In this document: piece by piece, positions 34,567 through 45,927 of the stretch
Layout: every line of letters begins with the position of its first letter
Numbering within the stretch: the stretch's first letter is position 1
Assembly: GCF_000001735.4 (NCBI RefSeq)
Contig: NC_003070.9
Coordinates: 23,793,971-23,857,970, forward strand
Direction: 5' to 3'
DNA from: Arabidopsis thaliana
Lineage: Eukaryota > Streptophyta > Magnoliopsida > Brassicales > Brassicaceae
Length of the DNA: 64,000 bases
The notes under the pieces: generated by a model
Databases searched by the model: none
What the model saw: the letters and a program-made list of their open reading frames with translations, nothing else
What the model was told of the DNA's origin: nothing
Program-made: the position numbers and the translations under genes

Positions 34567-36032
34567 TCAAGCTGCACCAACCTTGCCGAAGAGCGACTTT
34601 CGGATCTACACACATTTCAAGAAAAGATCCTTTAGAACAAAACTAAAAATACTTAGGACAAGACAAATGAGGTTTCAAGAGTTTTGAAACCAATAAGAAG
34701 GTATAAGCTTAGGAACATGGTACTACAAATTTAAGAGAGCAAATGGGGATTTTAATTTAACCTCTGGAAGTTTATTGCGGAAGGCAACCTCCAACCTCGC
34801 ATCAAGCGTGTTTTCACACACGATTTTCCCATCACGAGAAGCCAAAACCACTCCTCCTGCACTGTTATATATCCACAAGTGCCATATTGGTATTAGAGTT
34901 TTTGATTCTTATATAGCTTTTAGTATTTTGGTTTGATGAAATTTTACCAGGAAAGAGCATGAGGATCATCATCTGAAGGAGCAGGAGGAAGGAAAATGTC
35001 CTTGTCTACAATAATCTCAGGAGCATGAACCTTTGCTTTCTTGCAATATTCTTCACTAGCATCATCCAGCATAGACTCAACAATGTCAAGATCTTCTTCA
35101 CGACAACGGAGTAACACTGCAGGCTCTTTCAATCTAAGCAAACACTACAACACATACCCAAAAAATCCCAATATAAAGAACACATTTCAAAGAAACAAAC
35201 GAGGGAGCTAGTTGTGCTTAAGACAGAACCTGAACAATGAGATCTTTCAAGAGATGCTTATACTGATGGTGATGATGATTGAAAAAGCCATGTTGGCTAA
35301 CTTTCAAGAGTTGCTTAGCTGCCTCTTCTTTCATTGCATTGACAATGTCATCTTGCGCTTGTAGAACTTTGATCCTCGATGCGTTCAGTTGCATTGAGTA
35401 ATCACTTTTTACAAAACATAAGAAACAGAGCAAACTCACAATTAACAAGTGGCCTAAATCAACAAGATCTAAAGAACGATATGAGTCAGCTCAAAACTAG
35501 CATCTAAACGCTCAATGCCATTAAACTAGGAATTAATGAGCCAAAGAGGAACAGATCTCAAGAACAAAATCAAACAGATAAGAGAGACATAGAGAAGTGA
35601 AAAGAGCTCTCACATCTTCTTTCTGACATCGACCTGTTTCTCCTTCTTCTCATACTCTTGTCTAATCTTCTTCTTCTCTGCTTCAACAAGCTGCAATTTC
35701 TCAATGTTGAATTCCTGTCACATCAAAAGACCAATCGGTTTTAGACTCAAAACCATTTTTTCATGTTCAGAAATAATCTCACAGAGGATCTTAAGATCCG
35801 AAGATCAATGTAAAACAACAGTCAACATATTTTCAAAAGAACAAACCAAAATAGTCACGCAATTGTCAACAGAGTCACGTATTCGTAAAGATCGAGATCA
35901 AAAGAGAGTGGATGTAATGTATGGACTTACTTCTTCAGAGGAGATGGAGATCTCGTTAGCCTTTTCTTCGGCTTCCTGGCGGATAAACCTAACCATCTGC
36001 TGGATCTGGATGGAAGCATCGGCGTCGTTCAT
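34567..36032 (-). CDS. VHA-E3: V-type H+-ATPase subunit E3
   Basis: Minus strand, seven exons: 35931-36032, 35614-35714, 35230-35404, 34948-35144, 34762-34861 and 34567-34605, with frames continuous across borders (the six listed account for the full protein of about 237 residues). The N-terminal half is a long charged helix (EEFNIEKLQLVEAEKKK, QEYEKKEKQVDVRKK). The C-terminal part has LLRCREEDLDIVESML and GGVVLASRDGKIVCENTLDARLE, the hallmark of subunit E. This subunit forms the peripheral stalk holding the V1 head to the membrane sector of the vacuolar proton pump. Arabidopsis has three E genes; this is E3 (At1g64200). A G-box lies at 36198-36203. The exon count stated first should be read as six. 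Confidence 0.9.
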
Positions 36033-36572
36033 CTTCGAGAAACAAGAACCAAAGTCTGAGGATGAGGATGAATGATTTGATGAAGAAGCCGTTTCGTCTT
36101 ATTTTGGTCACCAAGCAGCAGTTATTATAGTAGACCCAGCCAAATCATATTTCTTTGTTTTTATCCAATTTGATTGGGTACTAGAACCATCCCATCACAC
36201 GTGTTTCTCGTTTTATGCCAATATAAATATTATTTATTGATTTTATACCCAAAAAAGAGTTTATATTTATCATACATTTTTTGAATAATGTATAATGTTT
36301 TATGTTACATTAAATCATTTAGGGCATGTAATTCTGTTATTCATATAGTATCTTCTTTCTGAGCTTTTTTTTTGAATCAATTTTAGACTTTGGAGAACTC
36401 TAAAGCTCTATCCATTTGTTAGCCAACAATCAAAGAAAAAAAAAGTCCTAACCAATTACATGAATCTGAGAGACAAACAATGATACAAAATAAAATGAAT
36501 TTCTAAAATTACTTAAGACAATCATGTTTCTATTAAATAATACATTGATTAACAAACGTACGCATATATGAT

Positions 36573-36621
36573 ACAAATGAAGAAGACTTTTTGTTTTTTG
36601 GTAGGCACAAATGAAGAAGAC
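36573..36621 (-). mobile_element. Minimal retroposon-like insertion with 15-base duplication
   Basis: Two perfect 15-base copies of acaaatgaagaagac (36573-36587 and 36607-36621) flank 19 bases. Read on the minus strand, these 19 bases are GCCTACC followed by an A-rich tail. A target-site duplication plus an A-tail is what LINE-type reverse transcription leaves, here with an extremely 5'-truncated body. Confidence 0.5.
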
Positions 36622-36644
36622 ATTATCTTAAAATACCACAAAAC

Positions 36645-36668
36645 AGAACATTTCAGCTCTTGGTGATC

Positions 36669-36701
<33 letters not shown>

Positions 36702-36713
36702 CATTTCAGCTCT
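36645..36713 (+). mobile_element. Minimal retroposon-like insertion: 8 bases plus poly(A) with 16-base duplication
   Basis: Perfect 16-base direct repeats agaacatttcagctct at 36645-36660 and 36698-36713 flank tggtgatc plus 28 A and one G. This looks like a target-site duplication around a poly(A)-tailed, almost fully truncated insertion. The perfect repeats suggest it is young. Confidence 0.62.
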
Positions 36714-37062
36714 TTTTGTTTGTTGATAATTGTATGCCAAGCCTCTGAATTTTACCGCGCTTACGTTACAGGCTTTAGGAATAGAGTTAAGAGAAATTAG
36801 CCGTTTGGTATGAATTTTCTTGAAGCAAGAATTAAATACACCCAACGATCAAAACTCAGAGAAACGGTCTCAATGGTTTTAATGGCTCCAAGGTTTTTTT
36901 AGTTTTCTCAGCTTATATAAGAGAAGACTTTTTTGCCGGCTAAAACCTGCCGGCGTATCTTTCTAATCACTCTTTTATCTATTTTTTTAATCAGAAACAA
37001 ATTCTTCTGCTAAAGAAAATTTCTCTGTTTTACAGTTAGAGACAAAAACTAGTTTCTTCACA

Positions 37063-38893
37063 ATGCAAATCTTCTTGTTCTTCTTCTCTTTGATTCTCTG
37101 TTTTGTTCTGATTTCCTCTCAGACTCTTGAAGACGACAAGAAAGCTTTGCTTCATTTCTTGTCTAGTTTCAATTCTTCTCGTCTCCATTGGAACCAGAGC
37201 TCAGACGTTTGTCATAGCTGGACCGGTGTTACCTGCAACGAAAACGGAGATCGAATTGTATCCGTTAGATTGCCTGCGGTTGGATTCAACGGTTTGATTC
37301 CTCCTTTCACCATCAGTCGTCTCTCTTCTCTCAAGTTTCTAAGCCTTAGAAAGAACCATTTCACCGGAGACTTCCCTTCTGATTTCACAAATCTCAAGAG
37401 CTTGACTCATCTCTACCTACAACATAACCACCTCTCAGGTCCACTACTAGCTATCTTCTCGGAGTTGAAGAATCTTAAGGTTCTTGATCTGTCTAACAAT
37501 GGATTCAACGGAAGCATCCCAACCTCTCTTTCAGGATTGACTAGCCTTCAAGTCTTGAATCTTGCAAACAATTCATTCTCAGGGGAAATTCCAAATCTTC
37601 ATCTTCCAAAACTGAGTCAGATCAACTTGTCCAACAACAAGCTCATCGGTACAATACCAAAGTCTCTTCAAAGATTCCAAAGTTCAGCTTTTTCTGGCAA
37701 CAACCTTACCGAGAGGAAGAAACAACGCAAGACTCCTTTCGGGTTAAGCCAACTTGCTTTCTTGCTGATTCTGTCTGCAGCTTGCGTTTTGTGTGTTTCC
37801 GGATTATCATTCATAATGATCACTTGTTTCGGGAAGACTAGAATCTCCGGGAAGTTGCGAAAGAGAGACTCGTCTTCTCCTCCAGGAAACTGGACATCTA
37901 GAGATGATAACACTGAAGAAGGCGGGAAGATCATCTTCTTTGGTGGAAGAAACCACTTATTTGATTTAGATGATTTGCTAAGCTCATCTGCAGAAGTTTT
38001 GGGGAAGGGTGCTTTTGGTACAACCTATAAGGTAACAATGGAGGACATGAGCACGGTCGTTGTAAAACGATTGAAGGAAGTTGTCGTTGGAAGACGAGAG
38101 TTTGAGCAACAAATGGAGATCATTGGTATGATCAGACATGAAAATGTAGCTGAGCTAAAGGCTTACTACTACTCCAAAGACGATAAGCTCGCGGTTTATA
38201 GCTATTACAATCATGGAAGCCTCTTCGAAATACTGCACGGTTAGTTATTTTCATTGCTCTCATTCTGATGATAAATCGAAACTACAAGGTTCCATTTTCT
38301 TTGCAGGAAACAGAGGAAGGTATCATCGAGTACCGTTAGATTGGGATGCTAGACTGCGAATAGCAACCGGTGCAGCGAGAGGGCTAGCTAAAATCCACGA
38401 AGGGAAGTTCATACATGGAAACATCAAATCCTCAAACATCTTCTTAGACTCACAATGCTATGGCTGCATAGGCGATGTTGGCTTGACGACAATCATGAGA
38501 TCACTTCCTCAAACCACTTGCCTTACTTCTGGCTACCATGCACCTGAAATAACAGACACAAGAAGAAGCACACAGTTTTCGGATGTATACAGCTTCGGTG
38601 TGGTATTACTGGAGCTCTTGACAGGGAAATCACCAGTGAGTCAAGCAGAATTAGTACCAACAGGAGGTGAGAACATGGACTTAGCTAGCTGGATAAGATC
38701 TGTGGTGGCTAAAGAGTGGACTGGAGAAGTGTTTGATATGGAGATATTGAGTCAATCAGGTGGTTTCGAGGAGGAGATGGTTGAGATGTTGCAAATAGGA
38801 TTGGCTTGTGTTGCTCTGAAGCAACAAGAAAGACCTCATATAGCTCAAGTTTTGAAATTGATTGAAGATATTCGATCAGTTGATGCAGAGTGA
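37063..38893 (+). CDS. LRR receptor-like protein with an atypical (probably inactive) kinase domain
   Basis: Exons 37063-38239 and 38307-38893, 587 residues. Order: signal peptide (FLFFFSLILCFVLISS), LRR N-terminal cap with the SWTGVTCNENGDR motif, about five leucine-rich repeats, a transmembrane helix (LAFLLILSAACVLCVSGL), a Ser-rich juxtamembrane segment and a kinase-like domain. The glycine loop GKGAFGTTYK and lysine (VVVKRLKE) are present. The catalytic loop reads FIHGNIKSSNIFLD, with no HRD aspartate, and the DFG motif is replaced by GDVG. This is typical of LRR-III receptor-like pseudokinases that signal as partners. TATA box at 36914. I take it to be At1g64210; its ligand is unknown. 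Confidence 0.9.
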
Positions 38894-39117
38894 GACAACA
38901 CAAACTAGTAGTAGTAACCATTAAAGCAAATTCTTTGTTTCTTCATAGATCATTTGATTTTATTGAATTTGAATCATGCAAAAAAGAATGAGACTTTGAA
39001 TTATAGAATCAGAAACAAATATAAATCCATTTCATAAAACGAAGAAAACAGAACAAATTTGGGAAAAAAAGTAAAAGCATCTAAGAAGAACATTACGAAG
39101 AAGATCCAATTTGTGGA

Positions 39118-39351
39118 TTAAACGGGAGAGAGGAGGTGAAAAAGATGAGGTTTAGGATCTGAGTTCATGCCGATGATGATGATCAGAGGGATGAAACCAT
39201 AGTGAGTCGCGACTTTGGCTTTCTGTAATGACCAGTTGGTCCAATCCTTGAAGACCTTGTACTTTGATGATGCAGAGGAGGACGAAGATGATGATGATCC
39301 CTTTGATGGTTTTGCTTTGCCTTTGATCTTCAACGTACTTTTAGCCGCCAT
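39118..39351 (-). CDS. TOM7-2: Mitochondrial outer-membrane import subunit TOM7-2
   Basis: A single exon of 77 residues. It has a Lys/Ser-rich cytosolic N terminus with a Ser run, then [34 protein letters not shown], of which the segment from [20 protein letters not shown] is the conserved TOM7 membrane anchor. TOM7 is a small tail-anchored protein that modulates assembly of the TOM translocase around TOM40. Plant TOM7 is longer at the N terminus than the fungal one, as here. I identify it as At1g64220. It is head to head with UBC28. Confidence 0.9.
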
Positions 39352-39821
39352 TGATTCTGATCTCAGAACTCTCTCTCTCTCTCTCTGCTTATCTCTGTGT
39401 CAGAGTCGATTTAGCTGGAAGACAAAAACCCTAAAGGGTTTAAGCACCTTTTTAAAGCCTCTATGAAACACTCTGTCTAACTCAGAGGGTCCTTTATTTT
39501 TTATTAAAAGTATGTTTATCCAATAATGATTCTCTGGCTCGCTGGAAAATAGCTGTCATTATTTATATTTGAAGCATACATAAATAAAATTTCTCTCTCT
39601 TTGTTTATTCGTTAGGTCTCAAAGGCTCTCTCTGTCTCTTTCTCAAAAATCATCTGCAGGAAGTGAATCGTCAAAACCGAGTTTGGAGGATCTGTCTTGA
39701 GGTAAAAAAGCTCAATCCTTTATCGGAAATTTTCAACCTTTGCTTTTCCTTTGTTTGTTGCGTTGCTGAATCTATCTAGGGTTTGGTTTTTTGGATCTAG
39801 GAGTTTTTTTTTGGTTGAGAA
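39352..39821. promoter_or_regulatory. Shared divergent promoter of TOM7-2 and UBC28, with the UBC28 leader
   Basis: Only 470 bases separate the two start codons. A CT-rich tract (39370-39390) forms the TOM7-2 leader. On the other side the UBC28 leader has a 5' UTR exon ending at 39701 and an intron 39702-39800, leaving roughly 250 bases of promoter for both genes. Confidence 0.55.
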
Positions 39822-41250
<1,429 letters not shown>

Positions 41251-42278
41251 AAGTTTGTGTCCTTTGATCCCTCACAGACTCGGTTTTAATAGAGAGAGAG
41301 AGAGAAAGAGAGAGGACTTCTTCACATAGGGATCTTCCATGAAATAAGTTAGATTCCTATGTTTTATCATCTCTTTGTTTGAAACCTCTTTAATCTCAAA
41401 CAAAAACATTACTTCACCTCTTTATTATCCATATGTTCCCTATCTTTGTTTCTATGCTTTTTCCAAAAAATTATAAGAAAAATTATTTATGTAAAGCTGG
41501 AAACTTTGAGCTTTTACCTAACAAAGTATGACGATGATTAAATGGGAACATTTGACATTTGCTACCAAATTTTCAAAATTCCGTGTTTGAGAAAATATTG
41601 AAATAAAACCATTTTTGCAGAAAAATAAAATAAAAATTGCATGATTTTGAAGATGTTGATTAACATATTAATTCGAAATTTACCCTTGTATGAAATGCAA
41701 AGTGATAAATTTACCCTACAGAAAATTTTCTCCACCTTTATCATTTCCCTTGCTTGTAAGGGATCAATGATTCCATATGTGCATTAATTTAAAAATACCT
41801 CAAATCAAAGAATAAAGGTACACTTTATCTACCATTGAATTAAGTTACCTCATTATGAAATGGAAAGCGAAATCAAAAGGCATATTATTACGAAACAATA
41901 AACTGTAGATTTATTGGTTAGCTAGATCATCCAACTTTTCATTCAATCTGAATTTTCATTTAATTTATGATGATTTGAATGTAAAATCTGTAAATCATGG
42001 TGTATTATTATTAACCAATGAAATATTCTAAATACTGAAAATAATTCATGTAGTGATTTAGCCAATCATTTAGGCTATATTTAGTTATTTACATAGCAAC
42101 TAATTACGTTCATGTTGATTAACAAGGAAAAACGCGTTCATTACGCAATACCATGCAATTGGAATCCTTCATTATCCAAGAAATACCTAAACAAATTCTC
42201 ATGTTTTGCACAGAAAACAAAAGGAATCCAAAATATTTGCTATAGGTATATCTAAAAGAAACAACTATATATACATGC
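41251..42278. other. Intergenic, UBC28 to LTP-like gene
   Basis: UBC28 3' UTR with a (GA)n tract (about 41293-41319), then AT-rich DNA containing the first member of a 60-base direct repeat (41721-41780). Confidence 0.5.
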
Positions 42279-42760
42279 ATGAAGACCGTCGGATTGTTGC
42301 TTATTACATTCGTCATTCTCTTGGCATCATTACCGCTTCCAACAAAAGCTATCGGTGCAGGCGGAAGTAGATCCAAGAGGGACAGAGAATCATGTGAAGA
42401 AAGTAGGATTCAGACTTGCTTGGACGTTGTTAATAGTGGATTAAAGATATCGACCGAATGTTGTAAATTTTTGAAAGAGCAACAACCATGTCTTTGTGAT
42501 GTAACTAAAACCAGTAAGATCAAGACCAATGTCCTCAGCTCTCGTCTCAAGTCTTGTGGTATTCATAACCTAAAATGTGGAAATAACAACAATGCGATGC
42601 GAACAAGCAACCCCCCAGTACTTCGAGACACCACACCAAAGATACGTTGAGTCTTTGACTCTTTTTTTATATTAACCCTATTATAGATAGTTTACAATTT
42701 AGGGAAATTTTCTCCACCTTTCCCATATTCCTTGCTTGTAAGAATCAATGATTTCATATT
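41721..42760. repeat. Direct repeats of about 58 bases flanking the LTP-like gene
   Basis: 41721-41780 and 42704-42760 share aaattttctccacctt, then tccttgcttgtaag, then atcaatgatt(c/t)catat in the same order. They lie about 983 bases apart on either side of the small secreted-protein gene, which suggests a local duplication of which only one gene copy remains. Confidence 0.6.
42279..42650 (+). CDS. Non-specific lipid-transfer-like / 8-cysteine-motif secreted protein
   Basis: A single exon of 123 residues with a signal peptide (LLLITFVILLASLPLPTKA). The mature part carries eight cysteines in the order C...C...CC...CxC...C...C (SCEESRIQTC, ECC, PCLC, KSC, KC). That is the plant bifunctional inhibitor/LTP/2S albumin motif, which folds into a four-helix, lipid-binding or inhibitor scaffold. 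A basic linker precedes the first Cys and a polar tail follows the last. I take it to be At1g64235. Specific role unknown. Confidence 0.8.
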   Translation: MKTVGLLLITFVILLASLPLPTKAIGAGGSRSKRDRESCEESRIQTCLDVVNSGLKISTECCKFLKEQQPCLCDVTKTSKIKTNVLSSRLKSCGIHNLKCGNNNNAMRTSNPPVLRDTTPKIR

Positions 42761-43590
42761 AAATCATGAACTCTTATAGATACAAAAGTTTGGATTGTCC
42801 ATGCTAACATTCATAAACGTAATAATATGATAAAAATGTGGGATAAAAAGAACAATGTTTTTACTTTTTACCAAAAAAAAAAAAAAAGAACAATGTTGAC
42901 TCTCTTAATTTTCATCCCCAGAGTGACTTGTCTCGTTGATAACCGTTGGATCTCCCGTTAGATCATCTCTCTCGTAGTCAAAAGTCAGGCAATTTTATTA
43001 GTGGGCTTTCTATTTTCGACCCAACACTTTGATGTTTCCGAACTCTTTATTTCTTATTCTGCAAAGCTGTGCGAGAGTGAGAGTGTAGTTGTCTTCCTCA
43101 GTCGTGACGACATCGCCGGGAAATTCCTTAATGCAACTCAAATTACTTCCATTTCTGAAAATCCAAACTTCCTAATACTCCTTTACCTTCTCAGGTATGT
43201 AAACATCTATAACTTAGACGACTATACTGTTGTGTTTTGTTTTCTAGGGTTTTTTAAAACAATTTTTTGCTGGATTTATCAGCTCCGGTGCCTTGTTGTT
43301 GTTGTTTTAGAGATCAAAATTGATTTTTCATCTTTCGGGGTTCTTTATAATTTTTAGGGTTTGCATGTTAGGGTTTTATCCCCTGAATTTTTTATTTTGC
43401 TTTGTATTTAGTTTTTTGTTTGTTTGTAGAATTTGATGTACCATTCCATACATTTTAGGGACTTAGGCCTTTCATGTTGTTGTTTTAGTGATAGGAGGTG
43501 GCTGCTGTTTCTTCTTGGGTTGTGCATAACAAGGATTTAGCAATAAAGTTTACATTTTTACTTTGGATTCCTTGCAGGTTTGGTGTGCTC
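42651..43590. other. Intergenic, promoter and 5' UTR of array gene A
   Basis: Contains a short poly(A) insertion (42845-42897), a GGGCTTTC...CCCAA promoter motif pair (43002-43025), and a 5' UTR intron from about 43195 to the acceptor ccttgcag ending at 43578. The frame at 43001-43357 is UTR. Confidence 0.55.
42845..42897 (+). mobile_element. Minimal retroposon-like insertion with target-site duplication
   Basis: aaaaagaacaatgtt occurs at 42845-42859 and again at 42883-42897. Between them lies tttactttttacc followed by an A-run. Allowing for ambiguity in the A-run, the duplication is 12-15 bases. The layout (short body, A-tail, duplication) matches the two insertions near 36.6 kb. Confidence 0.5.
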
Positions 43591-45927
43591 ATGGCTGAAA
43601 TGGAGGTTCCGGTGTTGTGTTACTGGAACGGTCGCATTGAGTATGGTAGCAATGGGGTATATGACAGATCAACTCCTAGAATGATCAAAGTTAAGAGAAA
43701 GACTGAGTTAAGCATATTGTTGGATCAGCTGTATCTTCTTACTGGATTAGATGTAAATGATCGGAGATCAAAGGTTAGAATTTTCGGTAGGTTTCCTTCA
43801 GCTGTTCAACCGCAATCAATGCTTCATTTTCTACTTTTGCCTGTGGTGAACGACTCTAGTTTGGAGACAATGCTTGAAGTCCCAAGCAAACATCCTTCTA
43901 TTAAAAATGTAGAACTGTATTTGGAAGTGAAATCTGATGGGGTTGTTGTGTCTGCTGCTCGTTCGCCGTTGTTGGCAAATCCCGGTAGTTCCTTGAAAAG
44001 ACAGAGGATGGATATACCTGTTAAGTTAGAGAAGGGCAACAGTAACGGGTGGATTGAAGATGAAGAAGATGTCGACATTGGAAACGGTAGAGATGGTGAC
44101 ATGACAGATAAAAATCCAAGTTCAGATGCAGTGGCGCAAGTGGTTAATTTGACACAGGATAACAATATCTCCCTCAAGGATTTGAATCAAGATTCCAGTT
44201 CTGGTGTTTCCAAACCGTGTCTTTCTAGTTTGTGGCTTGATGATCATGACTTGCGGGTAGGATTGTGCTTCAAAGATATTGATGGGCTGAAGAAGGCAGT
44301 GGACTGGTGTTCCTTTAGAGGGCAGCGAAGTTGCGTAATGCGAGAGGCTGAGAAGGATGAGTATATGTTTGAGTGCGCCAGATGGAAATGCAAGTGGACG
44401 CTTGAGGCCGCTAGAATGGAAAAGCACGGACTTATCGAGATAATTAAGTATACTTGTCCACATACTTGTAGTTGTGCCATTGAGCCACAAGATTCCTATA
44501 TGGAGTTTGAAGCAGATGAGTTTGAACGTGTGATCAGAATACATCCCACACAATCATTTACAGAGCTGAAGAAGTGGTATATAGAAAAAATTGGCTATGA
44601 GCTTCAAACTTCGGACGTGCGTATCGCGAAGAATGAAGCTATCAAAAGAGTCTTTGGAGATTGCGATCAGAGTTTTGAAGATTTGCCCAAGTTAATGGCT
44701 GCCATTCATTCATCTAATGGACTCCTCGTGGACTGGAAGTATGATCTTTTTCCTAATCCTAAATTTGCATCCTTCCGTGGTGTGTTTTGGGCATTTTCAC
44801 AGTCTATCGAAGGGTTCCATCACTGTAGACCTCTAATCATAGTGGACACCAAAAATTTGAACTGTAAGTACCAATGGAAGTTGATGATCGCCTCTGCGGT
44901 TGATGCAGCAGACAATTTTTTTCTGCTTGCCTTTGCGTTTACTACAGAACTTTCTACTGATAGTTGGCGTTGGTTTCTCTCTGGAATCAGAGAGAGGGTA
45001 ACACAAAGGAAGGGCCTTTGCCTCATTTCCAGTCCCGACCCCGACTTACTTGCTGTTATTAACGAATCCGGATCTCAGTGGCAAGAACCCTGGGCTTATA
45101 ACAGATTCTGTCTGCGTCATCTGCTCTCTCAATTCAGTGGCATTTTTCGAGACTACTATCTGGAGGATCTTGTGAAGCGGGCTGGATCCACGAGTCAGAA
45201 GGAAGAATTTGATTCCTACATGAAGGACATTGAAAAGAAGAACTCAGAAGCTCGGAAATGGTTAGACCAATTCCCTCAAAATCAGTGGGCTCTGGCTCAT
45301 GACAATGGGCGGAGATATGGAATCATGGAGATAGAGACAACAACTCTGTTTGAAGATTTTAATGTCTCTCATTTGGATAATCATGTATTGACAGGTTATG
45401 TGCTGCGTCTGTTTGATGAGCTGAGACACTCGTTTGATGAGTTTTTTTGTTTTAGCCGTGGTTCTCGTAAATGCGGCAATGTGTACACTGAACCAGTCAC
45501 GGAAAAGCTTGCAGAGTCAAGGAAAGATTCAGTTACTTATGATGTAATGCCGTTAGACAATAATGCGTTTCAGGTCACCGCGCCTCAAGAAAATGATGAA
45601 TGGACTGTTCAGCTGAGCGACTGCAGCTGCACGTGTGGGGAGTTTCAAAGTTGCAAGTTCCCATGTCTACACGCTCTAGCTGTCTGCAAGTTGCTGAAAA
45701 TCAATCCTTTGGAGTATGTAGACGACTGTTACACTCTTGAACGGTTATACAAAACTTACACTGCCACATTTTCTCCTGTTCCGGAGTTATCAGCTTGGCC
45801 GGAAGCTTCTGGAGTTCCGAGATTGTTTCCCCCGGTCATTCCTCTGCCACCGCCACCGCCCCCAACCAATGTAGCAGGTAAGTCCAAAGCCAAAACAACT
45901 CCTCGCAGTAATAAGAAGAAGACCTGA
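43591..45927 (+). CDS. Array gene A: Mutator-like transposase-derived protein with SWIM zinc finger
   Basis: An intact 778-residue frame. Order: N-terminal PB1-like region (VPVLCYWNGRIEYG to VELYLEVK, residues 5-115); an acidic linker; a MuDR-type zinc-binding domain (LRVGLCFKDIDGLKKAVDWC to HTCSC, about 245-325); a MULE transposase core (RPLIIVDTKNLNCKYQWKL, DSWRWFLSGIRERVTQRKG, NRFCLRHLLSQF); a SWIM finger (CTCGEFQSCKFPCLHALAVC); and a proline-rich, basic tail. The usual SDR at the second catalytic position reads SSP, so transposition activity is unlikely. ATG 43591 follows a 5' UTR intron acceptor. The gene is first in a direct array of five. I infer a domesticated host gene, possibly a DNA-binding regulator like FHY3/FAR1 or MUSTANG proteins. 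Confidence 0.82.
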   Translation: MAEMEVPVLCYWNGRIEYGSNGVYDRSTPRMIKVKRKTELSILLDQLYLLTGLDVNDRRSKVRIFGRFPSAVQPQSMLHFLLLPVVNDSSLETMLEVPSKHPSIKNVELYLEVKSDGVVVSAARSPLLANPGSSLKRQRMDIPVKLEKGNSNGWIEDEEDVDIGNGRDGDMTDKNPSSDAVAQVVNLTQDNNISLKDLNQDSSSGVSKPCLSSLWLDDHDLRVGLCFKDIDGLKKAVDWCSFRGQRSCVMREAEKDEYMFECARWKCKWTLEAARMEKHGLIEIIKYTCPHTCSCAIEPQDSYMEFEADEFERVIRIHPTQSFTELKKWYIEKIGYELQTSDVRIAKNEAIKRVFGDCDQSFEDLPKLMAAIHSSNGLLVDWKYDLFPNPKFASFRGVFWAFSQSIEGFHHCRPLIIVDTKNLNCKYQWKLMIASAVDAADNFFLLAFAFTTELSTDSWRWFLSGIRERVTQRKGLCLISSPDPDLLAVINESGSQWQEPWAYNRFCLRHLLSQFSGIFRDYYLEDLVKRAGSTSQKEEFDSYMKDIEKKNSEARKWLDQFPQNQWALAHDNGRRYGIMEIETTTLFEDFNVSHLDNHVLTGYVLRLFDELRHSFDEFFCFSRGSRKCGNVYTEPVTEKLAESRKDSVTYDVMPLDNNAFQVTAPQENDEWTVQLSDCSCTCGEFQSCKFPCLHALAVCKLLKINPLEYVDDCYTLERLYKTYTATFSPVPELSAWPEASGVPRLFPPVIPLPPPPPPTNVAGKSKAKTTPRSNKKKT

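Larger units (their letters stand above)
36033..37062. other. Divergent intergenic region with two tiny retroposon-like insertions
   Basis: Lies between VHA-E3 and the LRR kinase. Holds a G-box at 36198-36203, two short A-tailed insertions with flanking duplications (listed separately), and a TATA box (TATATAA at 36914-36920) for the LRR kinase gene. Confidence 0.55.

Noticed and set aside
36549-36845. 98-residue frame on the minus strand with a Phe run
   Set aside because: The Phe run is the antisense of the poly(A) insertion; not a gene.
43498-43590. Upstream extension of array gene A in frame
   Set aside because: It starts at a GTG and crosses a 5' UTR intron acceptor (ccttgcag); ATG 43591 matches the starts of the other copies.
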